Shown here piece by piece: positions 8,731 through 15,600 of a stretch of 21,732 bases of DNA. The stretch covers positions 1 through 21,732 of the forward strand of contig JAKSPX010000003.1 of the NCBI GenBank assembly GCA_024404415.1, given 5' to 3'. The stretch's first letter is position 1; each line of letters starts with the position of its first letter. The notes beneath the pieces were generated by a model that saw nothing but the letters and a program-made list of their open reading frames with translations, did no database searches and was not told the origin of the DNA. Position numbers and translations under genes: made by a program. This DNA is from Clostridia bacterium (GTDB lineage: Bacteria; Bacillota; Clostridia; Oscillospirales; QAMX01).

Positions 8731-8759
8731 ATAATACCACATTTGCCTGAAAAAAGCAA
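8731..8759 (-). promoter_or_regulatory. Promoter of dnaA
   Basis: On the minus strand, a -35 box TTGCTT (8759-8754), a 17-bp spacer and a -10 box TATTAT (8736-8731). TGTGG immediately before the -10 gives an extended -10 (TGn). It drives the dnaA-dnaN-recF-remB-gyrB-gyrA operon after a leader of about 80 nt. Confidence 0.65.
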
Positions 8760-8770
8760 GGAAAAGTTAG

Positions 8771-8779
8771 TTTTCCACA
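8771..8779 (+). promoter_or_regulatory. DnaA-box-like site upstream of dnaA
   Basis: TTTTCCACA differs from the consensus TTATCCACA at one position and points opposite to the dnaA-dnaN boxes as read on the plus strand. It lies 12 bp upstream of the dnaA -35 box, in the place where Bacillus carries its upstream box clusters used for autoregulation. Only one clear box is seen here, so a full upstream origin half is not evident. Confidence 0.4.
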
Positions 8780-8852
8780 GAAAACATCTTTCGGTGCAAA
8801 AGAAAAAATGAAAGAAAAATCCGGGAAGAACGCCGATTTACAAAATAAATGC

Positions 8853-8882
8853 TTGACAAAAGCGCAACCGGTGCTATATAAT
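8853..8882 (+). promoter_or_regulatory. Promoter of rpmH-rnpA operon
   Basis: A consensus -35 TTGACA (8853-8858) and a -10 TATAAT (8877-8882) with an 18-bp spacer. TATATA at 8875-8880 preceded by TGC (16-bp spacer, extended -10) is an overlapping alternative. It is the best sigma-A-type promoter in the window, as expected for a ribosomal protein gene, and is divergent from the dnaA promoter. Confidence 0.8.
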
Positions 8883-8904
8883 AATTTTTGCGTCATTGAA
8901 AGGG

Positions 8905-8935
8905 GTCATTCTGCCCTTACGGGGGCGGGAGTGAC
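8905..8935 (+). promoter_or_regulatory. Hairpin in the rpmH leader RNA
   Basis: GTCATTC (8905-8911) pairs with GAGTGAC (8929-8935), with one G-U pair, and GCCC (8913-8916) pairs with GGGC (8923-8926), leaving a 6-nt loop and a small asymmetric bulge. No T-run follows, so it is not a typical terminator. It lies between the rpmH promoter and its ribosome binding site. Possible roles are message stability or autogenous control; neither is shown. Confidence 0.4.
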
Positions 8936-8971
8936 GTCTACTTTTCCAAGATAACGAAAGGATGATTTGAA

Positions 8972-9109
8972 ATGTTCAGAACGTTCCAGCCCAAGAAGAA
9001 GCAGCGCAACAAGGAGTGCGGTTTCAGAAAGAGAATGAGCACCGCCGACGGCCGCAAGGTTCTTGCCCGCAGAAGAGCGAAGGGAAGATATAAGCTCACC
9101 CGCGTGTAA
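8972..9109 (+). CDS. rpmH: 50S ribosomal protein L34
   Basis: A 45-codon gene for the small, very basic large-subunit protein L34. The translated start is MFRTFQPKKKQRNKECGF and the conserved C-terminal core reads RKVLARRRAKGR. The family is normally 44-47 residues, so it is complete. The Shine-Dalgarno AAAGGA lies about 9 nt before the ATG. It is first in the plus-strand operon, with rnpA 24 bp downstream, the almost universal rpmH-rnpA pair. The stop codon is part of a small stem (AGGCA at 9109-9113 with TGCCT at 9121-9125) that could be a processing or pausing site. Confidence 0.97.
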   Translation: MFRTFQPKKKQRNKECGFRKRMSTADGRKVLARRRAKGRYKLTRV

Positions 9110-9133
9110 GGCATCTTTATTGCCTGAAAGAGC

Positions 9134-9472
9134 ATGAAATATACTGTCAGACTGAAAAACAACAACGATTTCAGAAGATTATACCGCAGAGGAAAGACCG
9201 CTGCCCATCCGGTGATAGCGGTCTATTGCCGTGGAAACGGACAAAAAGGAAACAGAGTCGGCGTTGCCGTCAGCCCGAAGCTCGGCAAGGCGCATTGGCG
9301 CAACCGCGTGAAGAGACGGCTCCGCGAGGTTTACCGCCTCAACGAGGAGAAATTTCATTCCGGCGTCGACATCATTCTTATCGGCCGTAAGGCTACCCAT
9401 GACGCAAGCTTTTCCGAACTGGAGCACGCGCTCCTGAAGCTTTCGGGGAAGCTGGGTATCCTGCGCAAATGA
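9134..9472 (+). CDS. rnpA: Ribonuclease P protein component
   Basis: Protein cofactor of the RNase P ribozyme, which removes 5' leaders from tRNA precursors. It has 112 residues, the usual size, and is basic. The family signature RNRVKRRLRE is at 56-65, preceded by the central-cleft segment RVGVAVSPKLG. The ribosome binding site is weak (GAAAGAG), which suggests coupling to rpmH translation. The stop overlaps the start of yidD by four bases (ATGA), again a coupled arrangement. Order rpmH-rnpA-yidD-yidC-jag is standard in Bacillota. Confidence 0.96.
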   Translation: MKYTVRLKNNNDFRRLYRRGKTAAHPVIAVYCRGNGQKGNRVGVAVSPKLGKAHWRNRVKRRLREVYRLNEEKFHSGVDIILIGRKATHDASFSELEHALLKLSGKLGILRK

Positions 9473-9729
9473 GAAAACTCCTGATCCTTTTGATCCGCGG
9501 GTATCAGAAGTATATTTCACCATTAAAAGGACCGTGCTGCAGGTTCATCCCGACCTGCTCGGAATACACGGTCACGGCGATATCCAGATTCGGAGCGATT
9601 CGCGGAGGATGGCTTGCCATAAAAAGAATTTTACGATGCAGCCCGCTCTGCCCGGGGGGATACGACCCGGTTCCGGAAACATTTCCCGGTCGGAAGATGA
9701 AGAGTTCTGACCAAAACGACGATAATTAG
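9469..9729 (+). CDS. yidD: Membrane protein insertion efficiency factor YidD
   Basis: Small 86-residue protein of the YidD family, which assists YidC-dependent insertion at the inner face of the membrane. Diagnostic features are the N-terminal amphipathic helix with RGYQKYISPL, the cysteine motif CCRFIPTCSEY, the GGWLAIKRILRC segment and the second Cys motif SPLCPGGYDPVP. The last 15 or so residues are polar and variable. The ATG overlaps the rnpA stop (ATGA). It ends 38 bp before yidC. Confidence 0.95.
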   Translation: MRKLLILLIRGYQKYISPLKGPCCRFIPTCSEYTVTAISRFGAIRGGWLAIKRILRCSPLCPGGYDPVPETFPGRKMKSSDQNDDN

Positions 9730-9737
9730 AAAGGAAT

Positions 9738-9758
9738 GTTTTCTTTTATCGAGAAAAC
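9738..9758 (+). promoter_or_regulatory. Hairpin between the yidC Shine-Dalgarno and start codon
   Basis: GTTTTCT (9738-9744) and AGAAAAC (9752-9758) form a perfect 7-bp stem with a 7-nt loop. The only strong Shine-Dalgarno near yidC, AGAAAGGA (ending 9735), is 32 nt from the ATG. If the hairpin folds, the effective distance falls to about 11 nt, a workable spacing. The sequence directly before the ATG (ACTGAAAA) is a poor binding site. Confidence 0.5.
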
Positions 9759-9767
9759 AACTGAAAA

Positions 9768-10781
9768 ATGGACATCTTCGGCACTCTGATAGCGCGTCCG
9801 TTCGGATGGGTTTTCTGGGCTATTCTGCAATGGATCAACAATTACGGTGTAGCGATCATCATCTTCTCCATCATCGTCAAGATCATTTTATATCCGCTGC
9901 AATATAAGAGCAAAAAGGGCATGATCGCCCAGCAGAGACTGCAGCCCAAGATCAAAGACATTGAAGCCCGCTACAAAAACGACAGAACGGCCTACAACAA
10001 TGCACTCCAGGAGCTTTATACCGAAAACGGTATCAGCCCCATGTCGGGATGCCTGCCCATGCTTCTGATTTTCCCCATCATGATCGGTCTTTACCGTGTC
10101 ATCCGCCAGCCTTTGACCTACGTGTTCGGACAGGGGAAAAACCTCACCGAGATCATGCAGAGTCTCGTCGGCCAGAGCACAGAAGCTTCGGAAGCCTTAC
10201 AGGGCATGATCGACGGTTCTGCTGCCGTCAATGAAATCACCATCATGCGCTACCTGCCCACCACCAGCGAATTTTACACCAAAATGAAATTCCTGGGCAT
10301 GGACCTCACCGTCAATCCCTCTCTCAAGCTGGATTGGCTGGTTCTGCTGCCGATCATTTCCGGCGCGACCGCCCTTCTGATGACCATCATCTCCCAGAAG
10401 CTGCAGGAAAAGAGCACCGGCGTCGCAAATGAGATGAATGCCAGCGGCAAGTCTCTTCTTTACACCATGCCGCTCATTTCCGTCTTTATCGGCTTCACCC
10501 TTCCCGCAGGCCTGACCATTTACTGGATCGCCAACAACCTCCTGAGCATTGCCCAGGAATACATTCTCCAGCTCCAGATGGGCAAGCTGATCCGCGAGGA
10601 AAACGAAAAAGCGGCCATCGAAGAAGCCCAGCGCAAGGTTGCCATGGAAGAAGCCCGCGACAGAAACCGCGAGGTACAGAAGCAGATCAACAACCAGTCA
10701 AGCAAGAAAAAAGCCACACCTACGAAAAAATACAAGCTGAGTCGCCCGACATCCAAATCGGATGACGATGACGACGATTGA
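9768..10781 (+). CDS. yidC: YidC/Oxa1-family membrane protein insertase
   Basis: Inserts membrane proteins alone or with the Sec translocon. It has 337 residues and no lipobox. Hydrophobic segments lie near 22-45 (IIIFSIIVKIILYPL), 92-115 (CLPMLLIFPIMIGLY), about 190-213 and about 227-255, with the usual cytoplasmic hairpin QQRLQPKIKDIEARYKND between the first two. The groove basic residue (Arg73 in Bacillus SpoIIIJ) is Lys38. The C-terminus is a basic stretch ending in six Asp residues. An in-frame TGA two codons upstream fixes the start at or after 9768. Its Shine-Dalgarno is unusually distant. The stop is 17 bp before the jag start, and YidC tails and Jag are known functional neighbours. 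Confidence 0.95.
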   Translation: MDIFGTLIARPFGWVFWAILQWINNYGVAIIIFSIIVKIILYPLQYKSKKGMIAQQRLQPKIKDIEARYKNDRTAYNNALQELYTENGISPMSGCLPMLLIFPIMIGLYRVIRQPLTYVFGQGKNLTEIMQSLVGQSTEASEALQGMIDGSAAVNEITIMRYLPTTSEFYTKMKFLGMDLTVNPSLKLDWLVLLPIISGATALLMTIISQKLQEKSTGVANEMNASGKSLLYTMPLISVFIGFTLPAGLTIYWIANNLLSIAQEYILQLQMGKLIREENEKAAIEEAQRKVAMEEARDRNREVQKQINNQSSKKKATPTKKYKLSRPTSKSDDDDDD

Positions 10782-10798
10782 AAGGATATCATAGTTTC

Positions 10799-11458
10799 AT
10801 GAGTCAGAAATACATCGAAGTGTCCGGCAAGACCATCGAAGACGCCGTGGCAGAAGCGCTGAAAACCCTGAACATGGACCGCGACAGCGTCAGCGTGGAG
10901 ATCCTGGAAAAGCCCAAGTCCGGTTTCCTCGGCATCGGCGCCGTTCCGGCCAAGATCCGCGTTTCCTATGAATATTCCCGCGCCGACAAGACCCGCGATT
11001 TCCTTGAAGAGCTCTTCAAGAAGATGAATGTCGAAGCCAAGATCGACATCGCCGAGGAAGAAGAAGGCCGCCTGAAGGTCACGCTTTCCGGCGACGAAAT
11101 GGGCCTTGTGATCGGCCGCAGAGGCGAAAACCTCGACGCGCTGCAGTACATCACCAATCTCTCGGTCAACAAGAACGAGGACGAAAGAGTCCGCGTCTCC
11201 ATCGACACCGAGAATTACCGCGAAAAGAGAGAAGAATCTCTTGAACGTCTCGCCAAGCGCGTGGCGGATAAGGTCGCCAAGTACGGCAGAAGCGTTTCCC
11301 TTGAACCCATGCCGCCAAGTGAAAGAAGAATCATCCATGCCTGCCTGCAGGATTACAAGGGTGTGACTACCTTCTCCACCGGCAGCGAACCGCAGAGAAG
11401 AGTCATTGTTGCTCCGGCGGACGCGAAGGGCAAAAAGGAAAAAGAAACCAAAAAGTAA
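10799..11458 (+). CDS. jag: RNA-binding protein Jag (KhpB/EloR)
   Basis: Cytoplasmic RNA-binding protein; in streptococci and lactobacilli KhpB/EloR works with KhpA in control of cell elongation and division. It has 219 residues. The Jag_N domain covers about 1-57 (KPKSGFLGIG at 39-48), the KH domain has its GxxG loop as GRRG (106-109), and the R3H domain carries RRIIH (176-180, pattern R-x3-H). The tail is Lys-rich. The frame is open from a TTG at 10778, but ATG 10799 has AAAGGA upstream (10782-10787) and yields the canonical N-terminus. It is followed by a hairpin terminator, so it may be the last gene of most rpmH-operon transcripts. Confidence 0.94.
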   Translation: MSQKYIEVSGKTIEDAVAEALKTLNMDRDSVSVEILEKPKSGFLGIGAVPAKIRVSYEYSRADKTRDFLEELFKKMNVEAKIDIAEEEEGRLKVTLSGDEMGLVIGRRGENLDALQYITNLSVNKNEDERVRVSIDTENYREKREESLERLAKRVADKVAKYGRSVSLEPMPPSERRIIHACLQDYKGVTTFSTGSEPQRRVIVAPADAKGKKEKETKK

Positions 11459-11465
11459 TGATTGC

Positions 11466-11497
11466 GGGGGAATGGGCGAAAGTCGATTCCCCCTTTT
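11466..11497 (+). terminator. Rho-independent terminator or attenuator after jag
   Basis: GGGGGAAT (11466-11473) and ATTCCCCC (11486-11493) form a perfect 8-bp stem with a 12-nt loop, followed directly by TTTT. The short T-run predicts partial termination. It begins seven bases after the jag stop and ends 16 bp before mnmE. No separate mnmE promoter is obvious in that space, so some read-through is probably needed. Confidence 0.7.
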
Positions 11498-11513
11498 CAC
11501 TTAAAGGAAAAAG

Positions 11514-12896
11514 ATGATGGAATACGATCTGATCGCCGCGGTAGCCTCCCCGGAGGGGAGAGGCGCCATCAGCGTCATCCGCATGAGCGGAAAAGGCTGC
11601 TTTGAAGCGCTGGACAAGGTGTTTTTCGCCAAAAATAAGCTTCCGTCTGCCGAAAGAGCCCCGCGCGAGATGCTGATGGGCAAAATTTATGCAGGTGAAA
11701 GACTGCTGGACGAGGGAATGTGCGCCGTTTTTCGTAAACCCGCCTCCTACACCGGCGAGGACGCGGCGGAATTATTCTGCCACGGCGGCAGAGTCGTCAC
11801 GTCTGAGATCCTTTCCGCCCTGCTTACGGCGGGATGCCGCCTTGCACGCGGCGGAGAATTCACCGAAAGAGCCTTTCTCAACGGCAAGCTCACGCTCGCG
11901 GCGGCCGAAGCGGTGGAGGAGATCGTCGACGCGAATAATCCCTTGTACGTCAGCACGGCGGCGGCCAACCTTTCGGGGCGCTTCGGGGAGCGCATCCGCG
12001 CCATCCGAAGTGATCTGTTGGATGCGGCGGCACATTATGCCGCGTGCCTTGACTACGCGGACGAGGGCGTCGAACCGCCTGATCCCGAAAGGATCGAAAA
12101 GCTGCTCATCGGTGCGGATAAAGAGCTGAAGGAACTGAGAAAAGGGTGCCTTGCGGGCAAAATGATCCGCGAAGGGGCGCCGGTCGCCATTGTCGGCCGC
12201 ACCAACAGCGGAAAATCCACCTTTTTGAATTATGTGCTGGGTTATGAACGCGCCATCGTCACCGAATACGCCGGGACGACCCGCGACGTCATCGAGGAAA
12301 GCGTCACCCTCCCCGGAGGGGTCGTGAGATTTATCGACACCGCCGGATTCCGCGAGGCAGATGACCCGGTGGAGCGGATCGGCATTGAAAAAAGCCGTGA
12401 AATGCTTTCGCGCGCCGAGGCCTGCGTCGTTTTGTTCGACGGAAGTGCGGAGATGGGCGAGGAGGATCTTCTCACAGCCCGCGCCGTCGAAGAGGAAAAG
12501 AGCCGCCGGGGCGAACTGAAAATATTGAAAGCGGTCAACAAGACCGACAAAGAACTGAAAAACGATTATGCCGCTCTTCTCCCGGAAGAGAAGACCTATT
12601 TTATCTCGGCAGAGACCGGAGAAGGGATGGATGAGCTTCTTCATGCGCTCGGAGAAGCCGTTTCCGGGGGCGTCACAGATGCTGACGCGGTCACCAACCT
12701 CCGCCACCGGGACGTCATCCTGAGGGCGAGTGAGGTGCTTTCCGCCACCGAGACCGACCGCAAAAGGGGCATGACCGACGACGTCATCTGGAGCGGCATC
12801 ATTTCCGCCTGCGAGATCCTCGGGGAGATCACGGGGGATACGGCCAAGGAAGATATGATCGAACGGATCTTTGAAAACTTCTGTGTTGGGAAATAA
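11514..12896 (+). CDS. mnmE: tRNA U34 modification GTPase MnmE
   Basis: With MnmG makes the (carboxymethyl)aminomethyl group at C5 of wobble uridine in tRNAs. It has 460 residues, the family length. The N-terminal folate-binding domain starts YDLIAAVASPEGRGAISVIRMSG. The G domain has G1 GRTNSGKST (228-236), G2 GTTRD, G3 DTAGF (275-279) and G4 NKTD. The C-terminus is FCVGK, matching the catalytic FC(I/V)GK end. ATGs at 11514 and 11517 are both possible; AAAGGAAA upstream fits either and the family start MEYD favours the second. The G1 loop is unusual: most MnmE proteins have PNVGKS where this has TNSGKS, though the essential GKS is kept. mnmG follows after 22 bp. Confidence 0.96.
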   Translation: MMEYDLIAAVASPEGRGAISVIRMSGKGCFEALDKVFFAKNKLPSAERAPREMLMGKIYAGERLLDEGMCAVFRKPASYTGEDAAELFCHGGRVVTSEILSALLTAGCRLARGGEFTERAFLNGKLTLAAAEAVEEIVDANNPLYVSTAAANLSGRFGERIRAIRSDLLDAAAHYAACLDYADEGVEPPDPERIEKLLIGADKELKELRKGCLAGKMIREGAPVAIVGRTNSGKSTFLNYVLGYERAIVTEYAGTTRDVIEESVTLPGGVVRFIDTAGFREADDPVERIGIEKSREMLSRAEACVVLFDGSAEMGEEDLLTARAVEEEKSRRGELKILKAVNKTDKELKNDYAALLPEEKTYFISAETGEGMDELLHALGEAVSGGVTDADAVTNLRHRDVILRASEVLSATETDRKRGMTDDVIWSGIISACEILGEITGDTAKEDMIERIFENFCVGK

Positions 12897-12918
12897 AGCT
12901 TGAAAGGCTAAGAAATAT

Positions 12919-14814
12919 ATGGCGATCATCAAATATCAGGCGGGCGAATACGAAGCTGCCGTCATCGGTCTGGGTCACGCTGGCATCGAAGCGGCGTTGG
13001 CTCTGGCGAGACTCGGCGTGGAAACGCTTGCCTTCACCATCAATCTGGACAGCGTCGGCAATATGCCCTGCAATCCCGCCATCGGCGGCACGGCCAAGGG
13101 GCATCTGGTGCGCGAACTGGATGCACTCGGCGGTGAAATGGGCAAGGCGGCGGACGACTGCTGCATCGAATACCGCATGCTCAACCGCGGGAAAGGCCCG
13201 GCGGTTTATTCCCTGCGCGGTCAGATCGACCGTGTGAAGTACCGCGAACGCATGAAAGGCACGCTGGAAAAGGAAAAACATCTGCATATCGTGCAGGCCG
13301 AGGTCGTTTCATTGGAAACCGAAGACGGGAAAGTGACTTCGGTCACCACCCGCGCGGGCGCGGTCTATAAGGTCAAGGCCTGCGTCATCTGCACCGGCAC
13401 CTACCTGGAAGGCAAAGTCATCATGGGTGAGCTTTCCTACGAAAGCGGTCCGGACGGGCTCTTCCCCTCCCGCGGGCTTTCCGCTTCGCTTGCCGAGACC
13501 GGGCATACCCTTCGCCGTTTCAAAACCGGCACGCCGCCCCGCATCAACCGCAACACGGTGGATTTTTCCCGGATGGAAGTGCAGGAAGGGGACAAGGATA
13601 TCGAACCCTTCTCTTTCTCCACCACCGAAAAGAAGGAAAACAAAGCAGTCTGCCATCTGGTCTACACCAATGCTGAAACGCATCGCATCATCAGAGAGAA
13701 TCTTGACCGTTCGCCGCTCTTCTCGGGAGCCATCGAGGGTATCGGCCCGCGCTACTGCCCCTCCATTGAGGATAAGGTCGTCCGCTTTGCCGATAAGGAG
13801 CGCCACCAGCTATTTGTCGAGCCGATGGGTTTGAATACCGACGAACTATATTTACAGGGCTTTTCCTCCTCCATGCCGGAGGAGATTCAGCTCAGAATGC
13901 TCCACTCACTCGAAGGTATGGAGCACGCCCACGTGCAGAGAAGCGCCTACGCCATCGAATACGACTGCGTCGACCCGCGCGAATTATATCCCACGCTGGA
14001 AAGCAAGCTGATCTCCGGCCTTTACGGCGCGGGGCAGTTCAACGGAAGTTCAGGCTATGAGGAAGCGGCGGTGCAGGGCTTTGTCGCGGGCGTCAACGCC
14101 GCGCGCAAGATCAAAGGGCAGGAAGCCTTTGTTCTTCTCCGCGAAGACGGGTATATCGGCACATTGATCGACGATCTGACCGACAAGGGCACCAACGAGC
14201 CTTACCGCATGATGACCTCGCGCTCGGAATACCGTCTTTTCAACCGGCAGGACAATGCCGACCAGCGCCTGATGGGCGTGGGACATGACCTCGGGCTGGT
14301 GTCGGATGAGACCTATGAAGCCATGCTTGAGAAATACCGCGTGGTGGATAAGGAGATCAGAAGGCTTGAAACCACCGGCGCGAAGCCCGATGAGGAGATT
14401 TTCCGCGACATTGCGGAAAGGACCGGCGGAAACGTGAATAAAGGCGTCAAGCTTGCCGACCTTTTGAGGCGTCCCGGCATCACCTATGAGGAGCTTGCAT
14501 CTCTCGACCCGGAACGTCCTTCCCTTCCGCACGCAGTCACCGAGGAAGCGGAGATCGCCATTAAATACGACGGCTACATCAAAAGAGAGCGCGAAAAGGT
14601 CGAAAAAGTGAAGCGCCTCTCGATCAGAACGCTGCCGGAGGATATGGATTATATGTCCGTGGCAACGCTCCGACTGGAAGCGAGACAGAAACTTCAAAAG
14701 ATCAGACCCAAAACCATCGGCGAGGCGTCGCGCATTTCAGGCGTCAGTCCGGCGGATATCAGCGTGCTGCTTTTATACACCAAAGAATCAAAGGATGAGC
14801 ATTATGATCGTTGA
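12919..14814 (+). CDS. mnmG: tRNA U34 modification FAD enzyme MnmG (GidA)
   Basis: FAD-dependent partner of MnmE in wobble-uridine modification. It has 631 residues, the family norm. The FAD-binding loop is GLGHAG (17-22; GGGHAG in most homologues). Family signatures are CNPAIGGTAKGHL, GKGPAVYSLRGQ and GAGQFNGSSGYEEAAVQG. The C-terminal helical domain ends with the pattern RISGVSPADISVLLLY. The ATG is 12 nt after AAAGG. The 3' end overlaps the preferred rsmG start by 11 bp, so mnmE-mnmG-rsmG is one translationally linked set, as in many Bacillota origin regions. Confidence 0.97.
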   Translation: MAIIKYQAGEYEAAVIGLGHAGIEAALALARLGVETLAFTINLDSVGNMPCNPAIGGTAKGHLVRELDALGGEMGKAADDCCIEYRMLNRGKGPAVYSLRGQIDRVKYRERMKGTLEKEKHLHIVQAEVVSLETEDGKVTSVTTRAGAVYKVKACVICTGTYLEGKVIMGELSYESGPDGLFPSRGLSASLAETGHTLRRFKTGTPPRINRNTVDFSRMEVQEGDKDIEPFSFSTTEKKENKAVCHLVYTNAETHRIIRENLDRSPLFSGAIEGIGPRYCPSIEDKVVRFADKERHQLFVEPMGLNTDELYLQGFSSSMPEEIQLRMLHSLEGMEHAHVQRSAYAIEYDCVDPRELYPTLESKLISGLYGAGQFNGSSGYEEAAVQGFVAGVNAARKIKGQEAFVLLREDGYIGTLIDDLTDKGTNEPYRMMTSRSEYRLFNRQDNADQRLMGVGHDLGLVSDETYEAMLEKYRVVDKEIRRLETTGAKPDEEIFRDIAERTGGNVNKGVKLADLLRRPGITYEELASLDPERPSLPHAVTEEAEIAIKYDGYIKREREKVEKVKRLSIRTLPEDMDYMSVATLRLEARQKLQKIRPKTIGEASRISGVSPADISVLLLYTKESKDEHYDR

Positions 14815-15505
14815 AAGCCTGAATCGGATATTGGAAGAGCGCGGGATGAAGCCTGTCGAAGGCAAAACGGCCGACGGCTTTGAAAAATACGCTACCATGC
14901 TGGTCGAAAAAAACCGCGTTCTGAACCTCACGGCCATCGAGGACCCGGCGGTGATCGCCGAGAGGCATTTCGCCGACAGCCTGATGCTTTTCAAAGGCCC
15001 GGTCAAGGGCGGCAAAATGATCGACATCGGCTGCGGCGGCGGTTTCCCGGGCATCCCGGTCAAGCTTTATGCCGATATGCTGGGTATCGGGTTGGATCTT
15101 GTGATGATGGACGCGACGGCGAAGAAAATCGGCTTTGTCGCGGAGGTCGCCGACGCGCTCTCTCTGAAAAACGTCAGGACGGTGGCCGGACGCGCTGAGG
15201 AGGAGATCAAAAACCTCGGGCGCGAGAGCTTTGACATGGCGACCGCCCGCGCGGTCTCGGATATGCGCGTCATCGCGGAGCTCGCCCTGCCTTACCTCAA
15301 GCGCGGCGGCAGCTTCTACGCGTGGAAGACCGAAAAGGCATCTGACGAGGTTGCCGCGGCGGAGGAGACCGTAAAGCTCCTCGGCGGGATCTATAAAGAA
15401 AAGATCGCCTACGGCAGCTTTTACGTTTTGAGGACCGAAAAGATCAAACCAACCCCTCCGAAATTCCCGCGCCGTTACGCTCAGATCGTCAAAAGCAAAC
15501 CGTAA
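14804..15505 (+). CDS. rsmG: 16S rRNA (guanine527-N7)-methyltransferase RsmG (GidB)
   Basis: Uses S-adenosylmethionine to make m7G527 in the 530 loop of 16S rRNA. It has 233 residues from the chosen start. The SAM-binding motif is DIGCGGGFPG (74-83), preceded by the conserved NLTAI (41-45) and ERHFADSL (53-60). An in-frame ATG nine bases upstream (14795) would put the Shine-Dalgarno AAGGA directly against the codon, so ATG 14804, with AAGGA 8-9 nt away, is preferred. It overlaps mnmG and ends the modification operon before a large inverted repeat. Loss of this gene is a known route to low-level streptomycin resistance in other bacteria; this copy looks intact. Confidence 0.96.
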   Translation: MIVESLNRILEERGMKPVEGKTADGFEKYATMLVEKNRVLNLTAIEDPAVIAERHFADSLMLFKGPVKGGKMIDIGCGGGFPGIPVKLYADMLGIGLDLVMMDATAKKIGFVAEVADALSLKNVRTVAGRAEEEIKNLGRESFDMATARAVSDMRVIAELALPYLKRGGSFYAWKTEKASDEVAAAEETVKLLGGIYKEKIAYGSFYVLRTEKIKPTPPKFPRRYAQIVKSKP

Positions 15506-15519
15506 CGAAAGATGAAAAA

Positions 15520-15573
15520 TTACGGCATCCTCTCGACCGATTGTTCTTTGAATCGGCAGAGCGGATGCCGTAA
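15520..15573. repeat. Perfect 11-bp inverted repeat around the noc promoter
   Basis: TTACGGCATCC (15520-15530) and GGATGCCGTAA (15563-15573) match exactly. An inner stem CCGATT (15536-15541) with AATCGG (15550-15555) and three more pairs (CTC with GAG) make a long, well-paired hairpin. It could terminate the rsmG operon, but on the plus strand it is followed by AAATATTC, not a T-run; the T-run is on the minus strand (ATTTTTC), where there is no gene to terminate. The right arm lies between the -35 and -10 of a good promoter, so an operator role is equally possible. Confidence 0.6.
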
Positions 15574-15576
15574 AAT
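15548..15576 (+). promoter_or_regulatory. Promoter of the noc-like gene
   Basis: -35 TTGAAT (15548-15553), 17-bp spacer, -10 TAAAAT (15571-15576), predicting a start near 15583-15585. The spacer contains most of the right arm of the 11-bp inverted repeat. Confidence 0.5.
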
Positions 15577-15577
15577 A

Positions 15578-15593
15578 TTCCCCGAAAGGGGAG
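15578..15593 (+). promoter_or_regulatory. GNRA hairpin covering the noc Shine-Dalgarno
   Basis: TTCCCC-GAAA-GGGGAG folds into a six-pair stem (one G-U) closed by a GAAA tetraloop. The right arm GGGGAG (15588-15593) is the Shine-Dalgarno of the downstream gene, 7 nt before its ATG. The hairpin should block ribosome binding when the left arm is transcribed. Confidence 0.6.
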
Positions 15594-15600
15594 AAAGACG

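Noticed and set aside
9736..9789. 17-codon ORF before yidC as an annotated gene
   Set aside because: Its Shine-Dalgarno is only one base from the ATG and no homologue is recognised; kept as a finding, not a feature.
10520..11500. 326-codon minus-strand frame opposite yidC and jag
   Set aside because: Antisense shadow of two recognised genes; composition artefact.
11772..12932. 386-codon minus-strand frame opposite mnmE
   Set aside because: MnmE motifs are clear on the plus strand; the antisense frame has no motif or ribosome binding site of note.
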